From Lojkania enalia (taxonomy: Eukaryota; Ascomycota; Dothideomycetes; Pleosporales), in assembly GCA_010094045.1 (NCBI GenBank), contig ML986584.1:496001-560000 (forward strand): DNA of 64,000 bases, given 5' to 3'. Below, piece after piece: positions 45,331-58,490 of this stretch. Made by a program: the position numbers and the translations under genes. The notes under the pieces were generated by a model. The model had not been told where the DNA came from. It did not search any database and saw only the letters and a list, made by a program, of their open reading frames with translations. How positions within the stretch are numbered: the stretch's first letter is position 1; each line of letters starts with the position of its first letter.

Positions 45331-46409
45331 ATGTCCGCCTCGAAAAGTCCTTGGTTACATCGACATCTTTTCCTCGTAAGTCTACAGGCATTTGGATTGC
45401 TACACTAAACTAATGTCTTATGGGGTTTCCTGTAGGGTAAAGAAGCGATAGGATCTTTATTTGTTTTCACCCGGTTCGCTATTCGTGTAAAAGCATTCCG
45501 CAAATTATACTCCGATGACGGTTTAGTGTTTTTAGTCTGGCTCTGTAGATTGGCAGTATGTGTTACATGACAAATGATAATCACGGGCCTTTACAACCAG
45601 TATAAGCTGATAACCGACACGCTACCTTTAACGCCAGATGTGCTAAAAAAGGAGGAGGACCTTCTACATGAGAGTGTGGCCTTCCAAATATTATTCCATA
45701 CCTATGTAGCAAGCGCGATATACTAATGACCACCAGCGCAATGTTCCAATGCGGACTCGCTGAAGTACGAGCACTCAACATTTATCTATCAAATGTGTGT
45801 CGATGTCATTACCGATGCTTTTAGTTAGTAGAACCTCCTTTCAAATGGCTAGTGTGCTCACATGTCTCCAGGCCTTTCAATCCCGGTAGTGGTGCTCTGG
45901 AATGTACATGTGCGTTTGCCGAAGAAGATAGCTTTAATGTCCCTCTTCTCGGTGACCGTTATTGTCATGGGAACCTCTATCACACGTGTCAGCGTCATTC
46001 CTACTGCTCATATCCAAGCCGACGTAGGTTGGCTGTATTTGTGGCATAACTTGGAGATGTCAGTTAGTAAGTAACTCTAATTGGCTAAGCGATGGTAGGA
46101 TTCTGGACAGGAGGGAGACTAAATTTGCGGGCAGCTTTGCTTGTCTCCTCACTCATATCGTTCCGCCAGCTATATGTTACACAATCTCAGAGCACGTCTT
46201 GCTACCAGCGCAAGAAGAGCTCTAATTGGATCAGCACTGTCAAGAAATATTTTTCGAGCACCCGTTCCGCGTCTCATGCTCTGCCAACCTCTCAATCGAG
46301 TCAACGATCTACATGGAGCGAGGGGAATATATTGCCCTTGAAATCTATACATGTATCCCCCAATGTCGGTATATCAATAGCATCAAGGAAGGATTTGACG
46401 CGCCAATAG
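45331..46409 (+). pseudogene. Rhodopsin-domain (PTH11-related) fungal membrane protein, probably decayed
   Basis: The ATG at 45331 opens exon 45331..45375, followed by 45436..45555 (FVFTRFAIRVKAFRKLYSDD then GLVFLVWLCRLA), a piece from about 45601, a piece with HSTFIYQMCVDVITDAF (about 45780-45830), then, after an intron, LSIPVVVLWNVHVRLPKKIA with SVIPTAHIQADVGWLYLWHN (about 45865-46070) and SLISFRQLYVTQSQ in a last exon. These blocks and their order are typical of the fungal rhodopsin/PTH11-like seven-helix family. Reading straight on from exon 2 meets TGA; a 45-nt intron (45556..45600) would avoid it. The part 45700-45770 (TAC TAA TGA) has no convincing join. I therefore call it decayed, but a functional gene with misread introns is not excluded. 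Confidence 0.55.
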
Positions 46410-47074
46410 GAGTATAAGGAGACCCTTGTATGACATTAATTAAACAGGTTCTAGGGGAGTACTAGGCTCCAATGTTGCGAATGAATTATGTCATTTCTGC
46501 AATATTTGTACCAGACCTACATCAGTTCCATAGTTACGAATACAAGCAAGCATGAATGTGAGATTGAGGCAGTTTCCCTTTGATGACGAAATGGAACTAA
46601 ATATCAAGGAATACGTTATTAGTAATTCATCTTCATAAACAAGTGGCCAAGCAGACGTTTTGGGAATGAAAGAGGAAAATGCTTCAACTGTGTTGACAGA
46701 AAGCTAAATGCTCTCCGCCTCAGTCATCTTCGTCTATCTGAAAGATGGGGGCAGCTATATACTTCAATGGTGCTTGGATACGGACTCGTCTCCTGGCTAT
46801 GCTCACCTACAACTGCACGATCTGGGTGTGGTTGAAGAAATATTGCCGCAGCTCTCCGATCATAACTTCTCAGCCTTGCTTTCCCATAGTTGGCCGTTAA
46901 GGAGGTTGAATTCGGCAGACTTGATGGTTATTACGTGAGATCCGATGTCTTGCTTGGGAACAGAAAGAGATTTACAGGTATATAAAGTATTCACATATGT
47001 CAGCAAGCAAAATATAAGAATAGGCCGGCGTGACATATGCAACATTTCAAAACTATCACTTTGCAAGTTATAGG
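46410..47074. other. Gap before LTR copy B
   Basis: AT-rich. An open frame at 46708..46938 (+) matches nothing I know. Confidence 0.4.
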
Positions 47075-47305
47075 TGTAATGGGGATTTGGGTAGGTCTGC
47101 CGAGTACGATTTCCTACTACCGTACGGTAGCAAATTATCCGGTTATAGGTTGTATCGGATACCATCGCACGATATAAAATCACACCGGATATTAGCTAAT
47201 ATACCCCTTTTTCTGTGTACATAAACATATCCTGCTGGCGATTCTCAATCAAATCAATTCAGTTCCTCATATCCCTCCCTGAGACAAGATTCCTCTCTCA
47301 CCACA
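47075..47305 (+). repeat. 230-bp LTR, copy B
   Basis: Begins TGTAATGGGGATTTGG and ends CTCTCACCACA, in the same orientation as copy A. Differences from the other copies are mostly transitions. The flanking pentamers (ATAGG / ATCTT) do not match, so no target duplication is visible. Confidence 0.8.
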
Positions 47306-47479
47306 ATCTTTAATGACTTTTGTGACTGATTCATCCAAAATTTTATATTTGTGAGTGCAATCTTTAGGGTTCGATGCTTGTCGAACCGTTTGTTCAGAAG
47401 GGCAAGGGTAGTATTGTCTTTGGCTTGAACCCTCTCTCCTACTAGTTCATAATGATGGGACACATGAACATCTAGATCA

Positions 47480-48367
47480 CGCGGGAGTTCTCTGAGATCT
47501 GTGGCGTCTCTACTATACTAGACGCCATTTTTTTTTCTTTACGGCGTGCACTTCTGTAGAGTCCCGCTCTGCTTTTCCCTTCGTGGCATCACGGTCTTTC
47601 TCGACTTCGTCCGGATCCAATTTCTTTTATCATATATAATTACTTGTCGGACCACTCGTAATCAGAAAGCCTTTTGGGTCTTCTGAACGGTGATATTTCG
47701 GCAATTTCTTCCAATAAACTGACGTTGGACTTCCTCAGACTCTTCGCCCGACATATCCTTCGTCGGCTTTTTGGCGTATTCCTCGAGCCAAGCGTATATT
47801 GCTCTTTCTTTAGCCGCTAACATCTCGGTTTTGAGCCCTTTGTCTGATTGCTCTCTTTATTTCTTTGTTTGTGGGTTAAGCACCACTTTTCCATCAGTAT
47901 CCCTTCTGATCCTGTCTGTTGCGAATGTGTTCATATCCTTTTTCCACTCCGTCTTACACTTCTTCGCCTTGTGTGTTTTTCATGCTTCACCATCTATATT
48001 AGATAGTTTCTTTCCGATTATGTATATGTAGAGCCTATACTCCTGATCACCACTAAATTCTTCATTGGCCATTTGAACACTTTCACGATTTTCTGGTGAT
48101 ATCGACGATGTTTATCTCACTCTTACAAGGCTCTCAGAAGATGCTGTTCTTATGAACAGAAGATGATGCTGAGTTTGTTGAAGTTGATGTTACTTTAGCT
48201 ATTCGTTCCTTAGCAGGTATAGCACTTCCCTCCTCTGGGATTTCAGCGGATACAGGCTGTACCGAGGCCCTGGTCTCTGCTATACCCAATTGATTAGCCA
48301 TACCACGAGAAGGCATAGAGTATATTGTGCAAGAAATATCCGGTTTTGTTGGCGTGGCATTTGACAA
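47480..48367 (-). pseudogene. Unrecognised minus-strand coding relic
   Basis: On the minus strand one frame runs for over 130 codons from about 48050 to 47650 with only a few stops: DQEYRLYIYIIGKKLSNIDG, stop, KCKTEWKKDMNTFATDRIRR, stop, then SDKGLKTEMLAAKERAIYAW with LEEYAKKPTKDMSGEESEEV. A further frame at 48367..48134 (Ser/Thr-rich) may be the upstream part. The protein looks hydrophilic and helical. I do not recognise it; the position between two LTR copies makes a retroelement source possible, but no RT, integrase or zinc knuckle is visible. Confidence 0.35.
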
Positions 48368-48799
48368 AGTTGTTCCGATATTGTTAGAAGATCTTATGCA
48401 GAGTGATGAAAAGCTATGATCTCTTGAATAAGGCCCAGAAAATGCTTCATATATTTGATGGCTGACTCTACTATCGGCTTCAAGTGAGCTAAGTCAAAAA
48501 CAGTTGATTGTGTAAGGTTATATGTATCGCACAATCCTTATTATGGATTAGCCCTGATATCATGTGATACCTAGGACGGCCAGTATAAATAGCCCTGATC
48601 TTCTATAGATATGAATCAACACAGTTCTCCTCATCTGCCCTAATACTTTACAGATCGGAACTGGCAAATACATTCCACGGATAGTACTTGGGGATTTATG
48701 GGATGTCAAACTCCAAAACTGAGAATTATAGTCATATCTAGATACATACCAACAAGCGCACGTAACTACTTGTTTAATGGTATCACATTATAATGTGCT

Positions 48800-49029
48800 T
48801 GTGGTGAGAGGCGAATCTTGTCTCAGGGAGGGAGATGAGGAACTGAACTGAATTGATTCAGGATGGCCAGCAGGCCATATTTATGTACATAGAAAGAAGG
48901 ATATATTAGCTGATATCTGGCGCGATTTGATATCGTGCGACGGTATCCGATACCACCTGCAACCGGAAAACTTGTTGCCGTATAGTAGTTGGGAACTGTA
49001 CTCGGCGGACTAGCCAAATCCCTATCACA
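48800..49029 (-). repeat. 230-bp solo LTR, copy C
   Basis: Reverse-strand copy of the same LTR (starts TGTGATAGGGATTTGGC, ends CTCTCACCACA on the minus strand). The flanking pentamers GTGCT and GTACT differ by one transition and look like a worn 5-bp target duplication. This supports a solo LTR left by recombination rather than one end of a full element. Confidence 0.82.
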
Positions 49030-52000
49030 GTACTTATTCTAAAGCTTCATCTCTACCCTCACCATTATAGAGCCTTTATGGGGTCTTAACGAAGCCGGAT
49101 GGAACACTTCTATTACGCCAAGATATTCCTCAGTAGCTTCTAGCTCTACCACTACATCTACATAGGTTGTTGATATCATGGTTGGAGCAGCGAGTCATCT
49201 CATCTTCAACCCCAACTCTACTAGTTTTACAAAAGGCACAATTCTTCGATTCGATTTCCTCGGTCGCAATCACATTCTGACGCGAAGTTTCCTTAGCCAC
49301 CCTTGTATAAATAGTACCTAATTTAATACACGATTCCAACAATTCAATCTACTCAATATAAGTGGAAAATTCATGACTGATTATCTAGCATAGAAAGGCA
49401 AACCGCAGTAGTTTTATTTTGCGCAAGTTCTTCCAAAGTCCCATAGTCATGCAGGCATGATACATAGCCTCAATCCTGGTGGTACCCAAAAAGAATTCGT
49501 GCAAAACATTAGAAGCCCATCATTCCCAGCCGTTATAACACCTGCCCCAAAGCTCAACTTTTGTCCTAAGTCTCCGCTTCAGAACTCAACGTCTATTGTT
49601 GTTGAGCCGACAGCCGGGACGTTGACTCGGGGTCTCTTGACGCCTAATATGACAGGAAATATAACAGAAATAATAAATGAAGGAAATGTGTTGGACTATC
49701 AACTTTCAGCCATCTTTGGAGGGGTTCTTTCAGCCTTTGGCCTTTAAATTTTTCCTGCAGCGTAAAAATCAGAAGATCCTAATTCGGAAGTAGAGGTCCT
49801 ATGAGCACACTTGCCTTTAGAATAGCTACTTTATATCTCTACTCCCATTAAGTCTAGAATAAAGATAATGCTATAAAAGGAGGTATAGGGGAAACTAGAG
49901 GCCTGCAGTTAGATTGCTATCTACGTAAGTTAAAGATATCTCTCATCATTCTCTTCCTTCCCTTCCTCTTGCTCCTCCTCCTTCCATATAGAAATCAGCC
50001 GGGGACGCAGATTCAACGCCTTCTCTAGTCCAACTCTCTTCTCTCGCTCGGCCTTAAAGAGATCATCTGATCTCTCTTCTTGAGAGACTCTTAAAAGAAA
50101 GGCACTTCCCGATACTTCCGGCGGTTTGCGTTGAGGTGTTTGGAAGTGGCGACGGCGGGGTAGCGTGGAGGTGATGGCACGAAAGTCGAACGCGCAGCTC
50201 ATTGCGCCCTTCAATTGGAGATGCTTCTAGGCTGTACTTGCGGAACAGAAGCGCGAGCTCTATAATCTTGGTCGAGAGTACTTTTCTAGGCACTTGAATG
50301 CGTAGATAATCCTATTCACTTTCTCTTTAGTGCATTTGGGCCATGCTTTGCTCCCGTATTTCATACATCAATTGCGACTATCCAAGCTGGAGATGCAATA
50401 GATATATAGCAGGTTATGTTGCAAATTATGTATCTAAATCTAAATCTCCTGATATAGGATCTTCAACTCCCGTAATGTTTCGTGCGAAGCTACAATCAAC
50501 TTCGCCGATCCATCATATCTTCACCCTTCAACCTCGAGACTGCGCCGGTGATTAGACTGTTAGGTTTAAAATACCATGTCAATTCCCTGATGGAATCGCT
50601 ACGGCTCAATGGTGAGTCGGGCATGTTGTCTTTCATCCAACGTTGACAGGAGCTAGGCAATGTGTTGGTAGTCAAGCCTCACCTTATACATTAGTCAACA
50701 TGACGAGGAGTACTGGCGGCAATGGGCAGCTTGGACTCGAGGAGAAAGAGCTTATTCCCCAGGTCGCTGGTTAGAACACTTCCACTTTCCCTCAAGCTTT
50801 TACAGGTTGAAGCTCGAACAGTGCTGTTATTCCAAACCCAACACCAATTTGCAATTTCGTTGGGCTTTGGTGATTATAATAGACAAACTTCCTGCGGCAG
50901 AAAAGTTCTACTTGAAGTGATATGCATCAATTCGCAGTCATGTCTCAGCCATTTAGAGGTCCTCGTTCGTGTAGCTTAAGCGAATTTCAGGTCTAAGGGA
51001 ACAAACCGACCAGGATCTCATGCCTGTGCTATCCTCGGGACGTTGCTGAATTATTTTTCTATTTATGCGTAATCGAGATGTAAATAAATCATTGCATAAT
51101 ATTGTTTACCTATAGCTCGATGTGCACTATGACGTATACGCGTGTTAACTTATATCAAACCCGGACCCACTATTAAAAGGTTCTTTGTGTCCCCAATACT
51201 TGCGGACTAGAAGCCTCTGAAAATTAAACATAACATCAGGTCACCTAAGCAAGAAGCCCGAGAAGCAATATTGCAAAGAGCAGATTGATCATATCAATAG
51301 ATCATCACAAGCTTTCAGAATGTAGTGTGCGTAGAGGTAAAAGTCCCAGGCCCCTTACAGAATGGTTCAGAACCATATGATAACCTTATTTAGGGTAATA
51401 GCCCTTAGAGATCGCCCTATGACGACTTGAGAAGATTTCTTATTCGATAGAAACTAATTATGAGACGCTTAGAGCAACGTATGCTCTACGTTGTTGGCAC
51501 AGTAGTGTTCAGGCGTACCGTCCCAGAAGTGGGCCGCATGAAGTTCAGCGACTGCTGAAATTAGTGCGGTAAGCAATAAAAGCTGTGAGAATGATGGAAT
51601 ATGTCTCACGATTATTGTGACATACTTAGTGAAGAGGGGTATGGAGCAAAGTTGGGATGAACAAGAAGCACAACTTCCATGCATGCCCGTCATTGTGCCT
51701 CACAGCAAAACATTCCATTTATATCTCAAGGTATTAATTAAGACTAAACTTTGGAAGATATCGGCCAATGTCTATCTATTAGACGCCGAAACCCTTCTTC
51801 CAACGTTTCGAACTTCAAGCACATCCAAACATGTCCGGTACTAAGAACCGAACGTACTTCTTCCGCTAATACCCTTCATGATTTAATGCTGATTCAAATT
51901 AGCACACGAGTAGCAAGCACTTACTTGCAGGCACTGCTCCGATAAAACTTCAACAGTCAAGGGGTTCATCAAACACATCGAAAACTGACCGAAACTACCT

Positions 52001-53106
52001 GATGGTTGTGACTTGCAAGACGACGTACTTCTCTAGGTATAGTTGATGTAGATTTTACGGGATGTCCAATAGGATAAGCAAGACAAAGCGGAGTCATAAC
52101 CCTTAACTAAGCAGCATATTGCTTTATATCATAATGCAAGTAGACATACGCCACCTTATTATATCGTCCCCAACTAGTGGAATGGATTTATGGGCAAGCT
52201 TGGCATTCACACGCTCCCGCACACCTGTCTTCATAGTAGCAGGCACATCGGTCCAGTTCTAGTCTGGACATTCCTTGACCATTCCTTTTGCTTCGGCTTT
52301 AGTGAAATATTAAACGCTGTCAGATTTGGTGATATATCTAGCAGGCCATCTAACATAGAATCTTTGTCACTGCACCCAGTCATGGCCTGCGGCAGCTCGT
52401 GCCTTGCTTACGGTTGTGGTCGTTAAAAGTGGCGGCATCTCGAAATTGTGGCTGTGCTGGCGGGTAATCCGCTCCTGGTAGATATAATGTGTTGTCTCGG
52501 GACTCCTGTGTCTCTACAGAGGCCAGAACGGAGGCCGAGCCAGCCCACAATCGGTCCTAAAATGATCATACTGGCGCAGTCACTTGGCGGCCGCCCTCTC
52601 CATCTTGACTCATGCCGCTACATGAAGCCACCTATTTCCTCATCACGAGGGCGCTTGCGCTTGCACAATCAGCTTCCAACATTTACGCACTGCAAGACAT
52701 TTAACCTCATAGCTCTAGTACTACTTATAATACAACCGCGAGTCGTTGAATAATATATTCGCATATTGGTAGTACAATAATTTACTTATTATATGCTAAT
52801 AATAATAATATACGAGAGGCAACTGCTACCGTGACACTAATAGTAAAAAACAGTTTATTATAAATAAATTTTTAAAAAAAAAAATTTTGTGTTTTTTTTT
52901 TAAAAATAATTATTTAAGATGCTACGCCTATTCGTATAAAGAAGAAGCGAAAGCCACGCCAAGTCCATTTCTAGGAACGGATAGAATCCTGAAACTGTGG
53001 AGAAAACTAGTAAAAGTTGCTAGAATACTTCTTGTAAGGCTAGCATCTCAGCAAGATATCCTTGGATTCCAAGTCCGGAAAATAAACATATTTCCTTCTG
53101 CTCAAA
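49030..53106. other. Long gene-poor, AT-rich stretch
   Basis: About 4 kb without a supported gene. Frames at 49457..49747 (+), 49930..50214 (-) and 52190..52753 (+) are open but have no recognised domain. The region looks like worn repeat sequence; the right end includes the GNAT gene promoter. Confidence 0.45.
52869..52906. repeat. Composite poly(A)/poly(T) tract
   Basis: T5, A11, T4, then GTG and a T10 run, directly followed by AAAAATAATTATTT. Confidence 0.85.
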
Positions 53107-53907
53107 ATGGTGGTCGAGTATTACAAAAGCAACTTCTGCTTTCCCGTTCGAAAGCTGGAAACCGATAGACTGAAGCTCATAGCGTTCAAGGTAGGCACTT
53201 GCATTTTTTTTTTTTCGCGAAGATGGGTGTAGATACGTTACCTAGACTAAAGATGCTTATTACTTTCCCAGGCAGAAATCCACGCGCAGCTAGCATACGA
53301 CCCTGACCACTCCGCCTACGCGCATGTCTACCACGGGCCCTTCACCTCGGCCGACGACTTCGTCGAGAAGTATATCCGCGCGCTCGATGAGGACGAGCAC
53401 GCCTTCGCCTTCGCCATCATCGACAAGACCAAACCCTCCGCCACGGCCGAGGATCCTGACGGCGCGCTGGCGGGGATGATCACCCTCACCGAGGGCAACG
53501 TTGAGGCGCGGGCTGCCGAGATCACGGTCCGCACGCTGCCCCAGCACCAAGGATCGGGAGTGGCGACGGGCGCGACGCGGGCGCTGCTCGAGTACTTGTT
53601 CGCGGCGCCGCATGACGGCGGGCTAGGGCTACTAAGGGTTGAGTGGCACTCGAGCACGGCGAACCCGGCGTCCGTTGCTATTGCGCGGAAGCTGGGGTTT
53701 GAGGTCATGGGAATGATCCGGTACGAGTCTTGCTTCAAGAATGCCAAGGCGCGCGGGAAGGTGGGAAATGGGAGGCCGTTGCCCTCTTGGTGCGAGCCAG
53801 GGGATGAGTTTCGGGACTTGGTTATGTACGTCATGTACTGGGATTCGTGGAGCAGAAAAGGGCGAGGAATAAGCTCTGAGGTAGGCACTAGAGATAACTC
53901 TTTCTAA
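53107..53907 (+). CDS. GNAT-family N-acetyltransferase
   Basis: Exons 53107..53190 and 53272..53907 (81-nt intron) give 239 aa. The start is MVVEYYKSNFCFPVRKLETD, then LKLIAFKAEIHAQ across the junction. The GNAT core is EITVRTLPQHQGSGVATGAT, where QHQGSGVA is the acetyl-CoA pyrophosphate-binding motif (Q/R-x-x-G-x-G/A), followed by VEWHSSTANPASVAIARKLG and FEVMGMIRYESCF. These match the RimJ/RimL-like group that acetylates N-termini or small amines; the substrate is open. There is no signal peptide. Exon 2 is visibly GC-rich (third positions mostly G or C), unlike the AT-rich sequence on both sides. No break is seen, so the gene appears to be under selection inside a decayed region. The minus-strand frames over it are shadows. 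Confidence 0.88.
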
Positions 53908-55082
53908 ATCGTTCCGGAGTATGGGTAGCTAGAATCCATCGTTGTAATAACTGCTTGGCTACTTATTTCCCTCTTTCAATTTCCTCTAGTGGACATGGAT
54001 TGTGAGTTGAGCGGGTGCTATCTTCATATGGAACCCTCCTCACGCCGACACGGGCACACATCTTTCCAAGAACCACACGGAACTCCCCGCCAGGCGCACA
54101 TCGGCCGTGTATACGGCATGGACGGGGCCATTATCCAACTAAACCACGAGCCCGAATCGTTACTTGATGGGGAAATCCGATCCTCAAAACCATTCTATAG
54201 GAAGAAATTGTGGCGGCAAATGTGCCTTCTCAAACGATTGATCACAAGCACGCTTTTGAGAAAGCTTCAATCAAAAGTCGGTAAAAATACAGGCCTCTAA
54301 AATCTGACGTTCGGGAAATATCCACTGCTCTTTTGCGCCTAACATCTTTGCAGCTAAGATACCCACAATGGGTCGATTAAAATAACCCCTAACAGCATCC
54401 AAGTTTGGAATTTTAGATCGGACTCGGCAATCTGGTAAAAATTATCCGGCCTTCTCCATCTTAAGATATGGTCTTTACCTGTATCAAACAAATCCTCAAC
54501 TTTGGCTTGCATTAAGAGGCGAGTCGGCAGAGGGTTGATCCCCAATAAAAGAAATGGAACACCGCCTACTTGTATATATCGCTTAGCAGTGTCTTAGTTC
54601 CTACCTTTATGCTAATGAGATGGGACGGGCTTGCAGACTAGGACCCGAAGCCCAGCCTAAACGCAAGTAGAAGAATACTCCTAAATTTCTTCATAGCTGC
54701 TTTCATAGTATCAGCGGCAGGAATGGCAAAAAAAAAAAAAAAATTTTTTTTTTTAAAAGGAACGGCAATGCACAGCAGACCTTCACTCAATATATAAAGC
54801 CTGCATCCTAAAATCTGATATTGAATGAATCTTTGGAATACAACATTTGCTTTGAGACACAGGTTAACTACAACGCGTTCACAACCTCGACTACACCTAC
54901 CGAAAGACTCTTCGCTTAATCGATCGGATTGTTAGGAATACTAGGTTTCTCCTTAAGTTTACTCACGACTTACGCCAATTTCGAGGTCGATGAACGAAGG
55001 TCAATCAGAAATCTAGTGGTATATGCTTTTACAAAATATGCTATCTAGGTACAGTTCCAGACGCCGAAAATAGAATTACCGC
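53908..55082. other. Gap between GNAT gene and BiP gene
   Basis: Mostly non-coding. At 54124..54156 the minus strand resembles a tRNA 5' half (GGGCTCGTGGTTTAGTTGG) but no matching 3' half follows. An A17-T11 tract lies at 54727..54754. Confidence 0.45.
54727..54754. repeat. Poly(A)17-poly(T)11 tract
   Basis: Seventeen A followed directly by eleven T, then AAAAGG. Third member of the same kind of tract in the window. Confidence 0.88.
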
Positions 55083-57485
<2,403 letters not shown>

Positions 57486-58490
57486 GTTGGCGATCGAAGA
57501 GAAGAGATTCTCAGACTCTTTGCAGTGCAGGAGAATTTTGCAGAGCGTTCCAAAGTGTGCAGTTGGCGGAAATTCAAAAGGAGCTGGAACTGGAAGGCGT
57601 TTGAAGGAATGGGAGGAATGGAGGAATGGAGGGAGTACAGCTAAGCAGGGGAAGCTTTATAGAAGCTGCGGCTACTAAAGTGCAACCTGGCTTTTGGAGC
57701 ATGAACGTAAAGCTGGCCTTTTCTTTATCGATAACCTGCCGGTGGAACATTGTTCCGGGCGGCACAGTGACGCCAAGCCCGTGGTGAAACTCAAGCTGAC
57801 TGGGCTATTCTCCGCCCAAGAATCACCCAGAATCTTCCGTGGATCTTCAATGCCTGGCGTCGAAAATGAGTCCAGCATTATTGCTACTTGTACAGAATGC
57901 ATTGAAGGGGTGCTGTGATTGGTCGTCGTGCTCGAAATGGGCATGAATTTATCCGAGGATGCAACGGTCTTAGGCAAAAGCGAACCAAGGACTCTGAGCT
58001 GCGCCACCTAAGGCTTTCATCTCTTTCTCCCATAGCGATGTGTACCTTGCAGTAGCCTTGATTCTCCTATTACTAGTCCTTGTTCTACGGTGTTTTATTT
58101 GGTTCAGTTCGCTCCGCCCATTTAAGCATTCTATTACCTGGATATTACCAAGCGTAGGCAAAGTGCTGAGTTTGGTTGTTAGCAAATCCATTTCAGCTTG
58201 GCTAGGGAGATGTCGCAATGGACTATGGCTAATGGCATTGGGAAATCTCTGCAAGCGAGGATGCTGATGGAACAATTATCTACACTGCAAACAAAAATAC
58301 TAAAGTCCCAGAAGCCTGTGAACGAACCAAATGCCGAGGATTAAACGATGCTATTCATAAGTTCGGCGCTACAAAAGGCTCGGATTAAGCCTATTTCGGA
58401 TGCGAACAAGCATACTCGAATAGCCTGTTGTCCGGAATGTTAGGACTAGACCCTAATTAGGCACTAAATAAGCTCTTGCCTAGCAAGAGG
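57486..58490. promoter_or_regulatory. BiP promoter and squalene synthase 3' region
   Basis: About 1 kb. The part next to 57485 is the BiP promoter. A CCAAT box lies on the minus strand at 57917..57921, about 430 bp upstream of the BiP start. No clear unfolded-protein-response element was found by eye. Confidence 0.45.

Noticed and set aside
37680..47305. LTR copies A and B as the two ends of one 9.6-kb element
   Set aside because: Flanking pentamers do not match and the interval holds host-type enzyme relics, not retroelement genes.
49457..49747. Open frame of 96 codons (+) in the gene-poor zone
   Set aside because: No recognisable family and no supporting structure; sequence around it is worn repeat-like DNA.
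54124..54156. tRNA gene on the minus strand
   Set aside because: Only a 5'-half-like sequence is present; no T arm or pairing acceptor strand follows.
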